14,720 nucleotides of DNA. Source: Alphaproteobacteria bacterium (lineage in GTDB: Bacteria; Pseudomonadota; Alphaproteobacteria; Sphingomonadales; Emcibacteraceae). Numbering within the stretch: position 1 is the first letter of the stretch; each line of letters begins with the position of its first letter. Location: NCBI GenBank assembly GCA_002401545.1, contig NVTJ01000045.1, positions 5,834 to 20,553 of the forward strand. The letters run 5' to 3'. The translations under genes were made by a program, and so were the position numbers. The notes under the pieces are model-generated. The model searched no databases. It was not told where the DNA came from and saw only the letters and a list, made by a program, of their open reading frames with translations. Below are positions 6,344 to 12,517 of the stretch, one piece after another.

Positions 6344-8019
6344 GTAACATAGACCAGATTTTATTGTCGGTATATGCCCGGGCGTTCAAGTCCATTGCCG
6401 ATGAAATGAGCATATCCGTGCAGCAATCCACCCGCTCGCCCATATTGTGCGAGGCCAAGGATTTTGTTACCGGACTTTATGACGGCGAGGGCAATATGCT
6501 CGAACAGATGGAAAATCTGCCCATATTGGCTTTTTCTCTGGCCCCGGTGTGTAAATATATCATTGAATATTACGACGGTGACATTAATGAAGGCGATGTA
6601 TTTTTCCATAATGATGTCTTTTCCATGGGCAATCAGAATAATGATGTGGCGGTCTACAAGCCGATTTTTTTCGAGGGTGAACTTGTGGCATGGTCTGCGG
6701 TCAAGGGCCATCAGGCCGATATTGGCGGCAATGTGGCCGGCGGCTATAACCCCAACGCCACCGAGGTCTGGCAGGAAGCCCTGCGTATTCCGCCGATCAA
6801 AGTGGTCGAAGGCGGCAAATTGCGCAAGGACATCTGGAACCTGATCTTTGCCAATATCCGTTTTGACATTGTGCAGCATGATATGAAAGCCCAGATGGGC
6901 GCCTGTGTCATTGGCGCGCGGCGCATGCTGGACCTGATCGGGAAATACGGCGTTAAAAGCTATCAGGATCACAAAGTGGCATTATTTGAGGCCACTAAAA
7001 AGATGATGCAGGCGGAAATCCGTAAAGTTCCTAACGGGGTTTACAAAGGTGAAGGCAAGGTCTTTTACGATGGCCGCCACGAAGGCAGCGAATTTACCAT
7101 CCGGGTAGAAATCACGGTCGAGGATGAAAAGATCACCTTTGACTACGAAGATACGGACGCCCAGACCGACGGCTTTGTCAACGGCACCTATACCTCCAGT
7201 GCATCGGCAACTATCCTGACATTTTTGCAGATGGTCAATCCCGACATTCCCCATAATCAGGGTATGGTCGAACCCATCGAAATCCTGATACCGGAAGGCA
7301 AGATTCTCAATGCCTCTTATCCGAAAGCCACCACATTCGGCAATCATCTCTGCCCGCCCAATGCGGACGCCATCATCCGGGCCTTGTCGCCGGTGATGCC
7401 TAATAAAGTGACGGCGGGGTGGAATAACCTGCTCTGCTCCCTGTCCACGGGCAAAGATGCGGAAAAAGACGACGATTATGTGGATATTTTCTTCATGGGC
7501 ATGAAAGGCGGGTCCGGGGCCATGGACGGCACCGACGGTTACGATCATATCGGCATGATTGACGCGTCCGGCGGCATATTGGATCAGGATTATGAAATGT
7601 TTGAACAGCAGACACCCCACACCCTCATCAAGCATGAATATTATACGGACAGTGCCGGGGCCGGAAAATGGCGCGGCGGACTTGGCACCGAAACCATTTA
7701 TGAAATCGGTTCCGAAGATACCCAGATCGTCACCTTTGGCGATGGCGACTTTGAAGGCTCCTTTGGTCTGTTTGGCGGCGGCGGCGGCAATCTCAACCTG
7801 ATCCGTATGACCTATCCTGACGGCAAGCAAGTTATTCCCAACAACAAAGACCTGATCGAGAATGTACCCAAAGGTACCATATATTACCAGATCGCCGGTG
7901 GTGGTGGCGGATATGGCCGGGCCAGCGAGCGGGACCGGGCGACGATTGCCCGTGAAATCCGCGATGAAATTATTTCCGCTGAAAAAGCCGCCGAACTTTA
8001 CGGCTATGTGGCGGAGTAG
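6340..8019 (+). CDS. Hydantoinase B / oxoprolinase-family subunit (HyuB-like)
   Basis: A complete 559-residue HyuB-type protein, the expected partner of the preceding ATPase subunit. The family domain spans nearly the whole chain: SIADEMSISVQQSTRSP (18-34), FFHNDVFSMGNQNNDVAV (88-105), GHQADIGG (123-130) and a C-terminal glycine-rich part (GGGGGN, GGGGGYG). In acetone carboxylase, as I recall, the equivalent subunit binds Mn through a His, an Asp three residues later and a His 22 residues after that. Here Asp102 and His124 are kept, but the first position is Gln99. AAGGAG at 6327-6332 lies inside the upstream gene, 7 bases before the ATG, and the two genes share ATGA. The subunit is cytoplasmic. 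No third, acetone-carboxylase gamma-like gene follows. Confidence 0.9.
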   Translation: MSNIDQILLSVYARAFKSIADEMSISVQQSTRSPILCEAKDFVTGLYDGEGNMLEQMENLPILAFSLAPVCKYIIEYYDGDINEGDVFFHNDVFSMGNQNNDVAVYKPIFFEGELVAWSAVKGHQADIGGNVAGGYNPNATEVWQEALRIPPIKVVEGGKLRKDIWNLIFANIRFDIVQHDMKAQMGACVIGARRMLDLIGKYGVKSYQDHKVALFEATKKMMQAEIRKVPNGVYKGEGKVFYDGRHEGSEFTIRVEITVEDEKITFDYEDTDAQTDGFVNGTYTSSASATILTFLQMVNPDIPHNQGMVEPIEILIPEGKILNASYPKATTFGNHLCPPNADAIIRALSPVMPNKVTAGWNNLLCSLSTGKDAEKDDDYVDIFFMGMKGGSGAMDGTDGYDHIGMIDASGGILDQDYEMFEQQTPHTLIKHEYYTDSAGAGKWRGGLGTETIYEIGSEDTQIVTFGDGDFEGSFGLFGGGGGNLNLIRMTYPDGKQVIPNNKDLIENVPKGTIYYQIAGGGGGYGRASERDRATIAREIRDEIISAEKAAELYGYVAE

Positions 8020-8024
8020 ACCTC

Positions 8025-9158
8025 ATGGATTTTGAACTGTCAGAAGATCACCGCCTGATCAAGGAAACCTTTGCCCGGTTTTGTGACGAACGCATTATGC
8101 CACAAGCCGAAGCCATTGACGAGGCGCATGAATATCCTTTTGAGCTGTTTCATGAACTGGGCGATCTGGGCTTTTTCGGTATGCGTTACCCGGAAGATGT
8201 GGGCGGCAGCAATATGGATATTCTGGCTTTATGTTTAGCCCTGCGGGAAGTGTCCCGTGGCTCCATGTCCTTGGCGGGATGTGTGGCCATGCAGTCGCTT
8301 ATGGGCACCAATTTCCTGCATCTGCTGGGGAATGACGATATTAGGGACCGGCTGTTCAAGCCCGCCCTAAAGGGTGAGAAAATCGGGGCCATCTGTATGA
8401 CCGAACCTAATGCGGGCAGTGATCTGAAAAGCATCGCCACCAACGCCAAAAAGGTTGATGGCGGCTATATCATGAACGGCCAGAAAATGTGGGTGACGGC
8501 GGCACCCATGGCCGACTTCTTCACCGTCTTTGCCAAGGCCGGGCCGGACAACGCCCTGACCATATTTCTGGTGGAGAAAGATTTTAAAGGCCTGCATGTG
8601 GGCCGTGCCATTGACAAGATGGGGGTATGGGCCCTGCCGACCTCGGAAGTGGCTTTTCAGGATTGCTTTATCCCCGACAGCCACCGTCTCAGCAAAGAAT
8701 ATGGTGACGGTGGCCAGCATCTGAAAACCGTATTGGCAGAAATCCGCATTATCACCGGGGCCATGGGCCTTGGCGTGGCTCAGGCCGCCTTGGACGAAGC
8801 GGTGAAATATGCCGCCGAGCGCCAGCAGTTTGGCAAGCCCATCAACCGCTTTCAGGCGATCCAGTTGAAGCTTGCTGAAATGGCCACCGATCTTGAGGCC
8901 GCGACCCATATCGTCCACTATGCCGCCTGGCTGAAAACCACGGGCCGGCCCCATCTGCAACAGGCGGCCATGGCGAAACTCTTTGCCACCGAAGCCGCAG
9001 CATCCATCTGTGACAAGGCGGCGCGGGTTTTGGCATCCTACGGCTTTGCCATGGAATATCCGGTGCAGAGATTCCTGCGTGATGTGCGTTTCACCTTGAT
9101 CGGTGGCGGCACCAGCGAAATATTGAAACTCACTATAGCCAAGGGATTAAGTTCATGA
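8025..9158 (+). CDS. Acyl-CoA dehydrogenase family flavoprotein
   Basis: A complete 377-residue acyl-CoA dehydrogenase of normal length. The N-terminal helical domain spans about 1-120. The middle beta domain has the FAD/substrate motif CMTEPNAGSD (124-133) and MWVTAAPMAD (155-164). The C-terminal helical domain has RQQFGKPINRFQ (266-277) and RDVRFTLIGGGTSEI (352-366). These enzymes introduce a 2,3 double bond into an acyl-CoA and pass electrons to ETF. The common catalytic Glu of the YEGTSE motif is replaced by Gly361, and the alternative helix-G position I would align with isovaleryl-CoA dehydrogenase is Gln267, so the base is uncertain. The GGGTSEI variant is, however, familiar in dehydrogenases of the family. 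The gene starts 5 bp after the HyuB-like gene and overlaps the B12-binding gene by 4 bp. Confidence 0.9.
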   Translation: MDFELSEDHRLIKETFARFCDERIMPQAEAIDEAHEYPFELFHELGDLGFFGMRYPEDVGGSNMDILALCLALREVSRGSMSLAGCVAMQSLMGTNFLHLLGNDDIRDRLFKPALKGEKIGAICMTEPNAGSDLKSIATNAKKVDGGYIMNGQKMWVTAAPMADFFTVFAKAGPDNALTIFLVEKDFKGLHVGRAIDKMGVWALPTSEVAFQDCFIPDSHRLSKEYGDGGQHLKTVLAEIRIITGAMGLGVAQAALDEAVKYAAERQQFGKPINRFQAIQLKLAEMATDLEAATHIVHYAAWLKTTGRPHLQQAAMAKLFATEAAASICDKAARVLASYGFAMEYPVQRFLRDVRFTLIGGGTSEILKLTIAKGLSS

Positions 9159-9559
9159 GTGAGAATAAAATACGCGTTCTTATGGGCAAGCCCGGCCTTG
9201 ATGGTCATGATCACGGGGCAAAAGTTGTTGTCCGCGCCATGATGGAGGCGGGCTTTGAGGTGATCTATACCGGACTGCGCAAAACCCCGCGCCAGATTGC
9301 CGAGGCGGCATCAGAAAGCAATGTGGATGTGATCGGCCTGTCGAGCATGGCCGGGTCCCATATTCCTTTCTGCCAGAAACTGAAACCGCTGCTGAAAGAA
9401 TATGATCTGGAAGACAAGCTGTGGATCATCGGCGGCAATGTGCCGACAAAGGATCACGAACAACTTAAAGGCATGGGGCTGGACGCCATCTTCCCCACGG
9501 GCAGTCACTTTGATGATATTATTGATTACATCAAGAGCCGTTACCGGCAACTGGCATAG
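9155..9559 (+). CDS. Stand-alone B12-binding subunit of an acyl-CoA mutase
   Basis: A 134-residue protein made only of the cobalamin-binding Rossmann-like domain found at the C terminus of methylmalonyl-CoA mutase. The DxHxxG motif is Asp16-Gly17-His18-Asp19-His20-Gly21, with His18 as the expected lower axial ligand to cobalt. It is followed by the GLSSMAGSH segment (61-69, Ser63 in the tail-binding position) and the IIGGNVP loop (91-97). In two-subunit mutases such as isobutyryl-CoA, 2-hydroxyisobutyryl-CoA and archaeal methylmalonyl-CoA mutases, this small protein carries adenosylcobalamin and pairs with a large CoA-binding subunit. That large subunit is the next gene, 11 bp downstream. The start overlaps the end of the acyl-CoA dehydrogenase gene (ATGA). 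Confidence 0.95.
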   Translation: MSENKIRVLMGKPGLDGHDHGAKVVVRAMMEAGFEVIYTGLRKTPRQIAEAASESNVDVIGLSSMAGSHIPFCQKLKPLLKEYDLEDKLWIIGGNVPTKDHEQLKGMGLDAIFPTGSHFDDIIDYIKSRYRQLA

Positions 9560-9570
9560 AGAGATTATAC

Positions 9571-11163
9571 ATGAGTGAAGATAAAATCATAAATGAATCC
9601 GGTATTGAGGTTAAGGCCCTCTACACCCAGGAAGATGTGGACAGCTCCGGCGGGGTGGAGATGGTCGGTCTTCCGGGTCAGTATCCTTTCACCCGTGGTA
9701 TTCATAAGGAAATGTACCGCAAGCGGCCCTGGACCATGCGTCAATATACCGGCTTTGCCAATGCCAAGGACACCAATGAACGCTTTCATTATCTGATCGA
9801 AAATGGTCAAACCGGCCTCAATGTGGCCTTCGACCTGCCGACCCAGACCGGGTTGGATACGGACGATTCCATGGCCGAGGGCGAAGTGGGCCGGGTGGGT
9901 ATGGCGGTGGATACGCTCAGAGATTTCGAGATTGCCTTTGACGGAATTGATCTGGAAAAAATTACCGTATCCCTGACCATCAACGGCTCGGCGGCGATCC
10001 TTATTGCCATGTATCTGGCCATGGCGGAAAAGCGCGGTTATGACGTGGCAAAATTGCGGGGGACGGCCCAGAATGATATTCTGAAAGAGTTTATCGGGCG
10101 CGGCACGTGGATTTTCCCGGTGGAGCCTTCCATCAAACTGGTGGGGGACACCATTGAATATTGTGCTAAAAATGCCCCGAAATACAGTCCGGTCAGCGTT
10201 TGTGGCTATCATATCCGCGAAAGCGGGGCGACACCGGAACAGGAAATGGCTTACGCTTTTTGCATCGCCAAGGCTTACGCCGATGACATGTTGAAGCGTG
10301 GTCTTCATATTGATGAATTTGCCGGACGGCTCAGTTATAATTTCAATATTTTCGGTAATCTGTTTGAGCAGGTGGCCAAATTCCGTGCGGGTCGTGGTCT
10401 GTGGGCTAAAATCATCAAGGAAGAGTATGGCGCCAAAGACCCCAAATCCATGTGGCTGAGGATGATTGCCGCGGGCGGCGGTGGTGGTTTGACCATCGAA
10501 CAGCCGGAAAATAATATCGTGCGCGGGGCCTATTATGCCCTGATCAGCGCCCTGTCCGGTGCCCAGACCATGGCGCTATGCTGTTATGATGAGGCCTATA
10601 CCATTCCCTCCGAATATGCCCAGCGTATTTCACTGCGCACCATGCAGATGCTGATCGAGGAAATGGGCATGTGCGAAACGGTTGACCCGCTGGCGGGGTC
10701 TTATTATGTGGAAACCATGACCAATAACATGCGCAAGAAAATGGAAGAAACCATGGCCGAGGTTGAGGCCGAAGGCGGCATCGTCAAAATGGTCGAAGAA
10801 GGCACGATACAGTCCAAGGTGTCGGCACAGGCCTATGAGATGCAGAAAGATATTCAGTCCGGTGCTTTTCCGAAAGTCGGCGTCAATTGTTACCAGACAG
10901 ACGAGGAAGAGAATGAGGTCGAATTCCACCCCTACGATACCCGCGATGCCGACCAACAGGTCGAGAATCTGAATGCGGTCAAGGCCGCGCGTGATCAGGC
11001 CGAAGTGGACCGCACATTGGCACAGGTCAAGGCTGACGCAGAGGCTGACCGAAATGTCATGCCCGCCATTGTGGAAGCAGTGAAGGCTTATGCCACTGTG
11101 GGTGAGATCACCAAAAAACTGGTCGAAGTTTACGGTACTTACCAGGAACCTATTCGTTTTTAA
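9571..11163 (+). CDS. Acyl-CoA mutase large subunit, methylmalonyl-CoA mutase family, divergent
   Basis: A complete 530-residue catalytic subunit with the TIM-barrel domain of methylmalonyl-CoA mutase and no B12 domain, which the preceding gene supplies. It would catalyse a 1,2 carbon-skeleton rearrangement of an acyl-CoA by an adenosyl-radical mechanism. CoA-site motif GQYPFTRG lies at 36-43. By alignment from memory to the Propionibacterium enzyme, Tyr59 matches Tyr89, Gln167 matches Gln197, Arg177 matches the carboxylate-binding Arg207, and Tyr213-His214 match Tyr243-His244. This argues against isobutyryl- or 2-hydroxyisobutyryl-CoA mutase, where the Tyr and Arg are changed. However, the usual RxHxQTSG segment is replaced by RMIAAGGGGG (297-306), and HTNSLDEA by ALCCYDEA (335-342). 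Gln330 and Asn366 thus become Ala301 and Cys337, with only Glu341 (Glu370) kept. A new substrate or subfamily is likely. No MeaB-type chaperone gene is in the window. Confidence 0.9.
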   Translation: MSEDKIINESGIEVKALYTQEDVDSSGGVEMVGLPGQYPFTRGIHKEMYRKRPWTMRQYTGFANAKDTNERFHYLIENGQTGLNVAFDLPTQTGLDTDDSMAEGEVGRVGMAVDTLRDFEIAFDGIDLEKITVSLTINGSAAILIAMYLAMAEKRGYDVAKLRGTAQNDILKEFIGRGTWIFPVEPSIKLVGDTIEYCAKNAPKYSPVSVCGYHIRESGATPEQEMAYAFCIAKAYADDMLKRGLHIDEFAGRLSYNFNIFGNLFEQVAKFRAGRGLWAKIIKEEYGAKDPKSMWLRMIAAGGGGGLTIEQPENNIVRGAYYALISALSGAQTMALCCYDEAYTIPSEYAQRISLRTMQMLIEEMGMCETVDPLAGSYYVETMTNNMRKKMEETMAEVEAEGGIVKMVEEGTIQSKVSAQAYEMQKDIQSGAFPKVGVNCYQTDEEENEVEFHPYDTRDADQQVENLNAVKAARDQAEVDRTLAQVKADAEADRNVMPAIVEAVKAYATVGEITKKLVEVYGTYQEPIRF

Positions 11164-11177
11164 CCAGAGCATAAATA

Positions 11178-12044
11178 ATGTCAGAAATTGAAAAATATAT
11201 TGCGCCAACGAAACTGGCAGAGGCTGTCAAAGTCCTGAGCGGCGGCGGCGTGACCATTGTGGCCGGTGGTACGGACCTGACCCCGCAGATCAATGAGGGT
11301 AAGCGCCGTTACGAGGCGACCCTGATGAATATTCAGCGGGTGCAGGAACTTAAAGGTATTTCTCTTGAAGAAGGGGAAATCAGAATTGGCTGTTTGGCTA
11401 CGGTGTCTGAAATATGGCATAATGATATTATCGCGGAATGCGCCCCTATCTTATGTGATACGGCCAATTGTTTTGCCAGTGACCAAATTCGCAATGCGGC
11501 CACCATCGGCGGCAATATCTGTAACGCCTCTCCGGCGGGTGACATGATCATTCCGCTTCTGGTATTGGGCGCGTCGGTGGAACTGGCCAGATGGAAAGAG
11601 GGCAAGATGGAAATCCGGCGGGAGCCTTTAAATCACTTCTTTAAAGCCCCCGGCAAAACCATTCGCCTTGATAATGAGTTATTGACCGCCGTGGTGTTTG
11701 ACAAACCGTCTGTGGATTTTGTCGGGCAGTTCCGTAAATCCGGCCCCCGTCCGGCTCTGGAAATATCCACGGTAACGGTTGGCATCGGCGGTGATTATAA
11801 TGACGGTAAATTTGAAAATGTGCGGGTGGCCTTCGGGGCGGTTGGTCCAACGCCCCTGCGTGCCGCGGCAACTGAACAAGCGCTGGAAGGCAAAACTCTG
11901 AATGATGATGTCATACAGGCCGCCGTGGTTGCCGCCTGGCAGGATGCCCGTCCTATCGACGATATTCGCGCAACCACATGGTACCGCAACCACCTGATCG
12001 GTATATTCACAGAGGAGCTTTTGAACAATGTCTGTCAAAACTGA
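11178..12044 (+). CDS. FAD-binding subunit of a xanthine dehydrogenase-family Mo hydroxylase
   Basis: A complete 288-residue medium subunit (CoxM type). The FAD-binding motifs are AGGTDL (29-34) and TIGGN (109-113) followed by NASPAGD (116-122). The C-terminal part, from about 170 on, is the CO-dehydrogenase flavoprotein C-terminal domain. In the holoenzyme it takes electrons from the 2Fe-2S subunit and passes them to an acceptor. The length is ordinary, without the extra 4Fe-4S insertion of 4-hydroxybenzoyl-CoA reductase. It starts 14 bp after the mutase gene with only a weak ribosome site (AGAG). Its 3' end overlaps the start of the 2Fe-2S gene by 17 bp. The medium-small-large gene order equals that of coxMSL, although the large subunit is not a CO dehydrogenase. 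Confidence 0.93.
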   Translation: MSEIEKYIAPTKLAEAVKVLSGGGVTIVAGGTDLTPQINEGKRRYEATLMNIQRVQELKGISLEEGEIRIGCLATVSEIWHNDIIAECAPILCDTANCFASDQIRNAATIGGNICNASPAGDMIIPLLVLGASVELARWKEGKMEIRREPLNHFFKAPGKTIRLDNELLTAVVFDKPSVDFVGQFRKSGPRPALEISTVTVGIGGDYNDGKFENVRVAFGAVGPTPLRAAATEQALEGKTLNDDVIQAAVVAAWQDARPIDDIRATTWYRNHLIGIFTEELLNNVCQN

Positions 12045-12501
12045 ACTAGAATTCATCCTGAATGGCAGACCTGTCAACATCGAGGTTCCCGTGCATATGA
12101 CGGTGCTTGCCCTGCTGCGCGAAAGCCTGGATTTGAAGGGCACAAAATATGCCTGTGGTGAGGGTGAATGCGGAGCCTGTACCATCGAAGTGGACGGCAC
12201 TACGATCAACAGCTGCCTGATGATGGCGGTGGATTTGCAAGGCCGCGAGGTCATGACCATCGAGGGCCTGGGCAAGGGCAATGCCCTCCATCCCATGCAG
12301 CAGGCCTTTGTGGATCACGGGGCGGTGCAATGCGGGTTCTGTATGCCGGGCATGATTATTCAGGCCAATAATCTGGTGAAGAAAAACCCCGACCTGAGCC
12401 GCGAGGAGATGAAGCGGGGACTTGAAGGCAATGTCTGTCGCTGTACGGGCTATACCAAGGTGCTGGACGCGGTTGCTTCTGTCGTTGGCCTAAAAATTTA
12501 A
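12028..12501 (+). CDS. 2Fe-2S subunit of a xanthine dehydrogenase-family Mo hydroxylase
   Basis: A complete 157-residue small subunit with two 2Fe-2S clusters that relay electrons from the Mo site to FAD. The plant-ferredoxin-type cluster uses Cys43, Cys48 and Cys51 (in CGEGECGAC) and Cys63. The second, helical-domain cluster uses Cys102 and Cys105 (QCGFC) and Cys137 and Cys139 (NVCRCTGY). All eight ligands are present. The ATG at 12028 is preceded by AGGAG at 12013-12017 and lies within the end of the FAD-subunit gene, which points to coupled translation and equal amounts of the subunits. No Tat or Sec signal is present, so the enzyme is cytoplasmic. Confidence 0.96.
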   Translation: MSVKTELEFILNGRPVNIEVPVHMTVLALLRESLDLKGTKYACGEGECGACTIEVDGTTINSCLMMAVDLQGREVMTIEGLGKGNALHPMQQAFVDHGAVQCGFCMPGMIIQANNLVKKNPDLSREEMKRGLEGNVCRCTGYTKVLDAVASVVGLKI

Positions 12502-12504
12502 TGC

Positions 12505-12510
12505 TGAGGA
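12505..12510 (+). promoter_or_regulatory. Ribosome binding site of the Mo-subunit gene
   Basis: TGAGGA lies 7 bases before the ATG at 12518 and decides that start. The gene has no stop inside the window. Confidence 0.75.
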
Positions 12511-12517
12511 TAAACTC

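Noticed and set aside
6982..7830. 282-codon minus-strand open frame
   Set aside because: It is antisense to the conserved HyuB-like gene, with no ribosome site and no recognisable domain.
4223..8019. Acetone carboxylase
   Set aside because: No gamma-subunit gene follows the pair and one presumed Mn ligand is changed to Gln. A carboxylase role remains possible but is not supported as this enzyme.
9565..10308. 247-codon minus-strand open frame
   Set aside because: It is opposite the mutase large subunit, has no conserved motif and would begin inside a catalytic region.
9155..11163. Isobutyryl-CoA or 2-hydroxyisobutyryl-CoA mutase
   Set aside because: Those enzymes replace the substrate-binding Tyr and the carboxylate-binding Arg; both are kept here as Tyr59 and Arg177.
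12168..12371. Small forward open frame inside the 2Fe-2S gene
   Set aside because: It overlaps the eight conserved cysteine positions in another frame and lacks a ribosome site.
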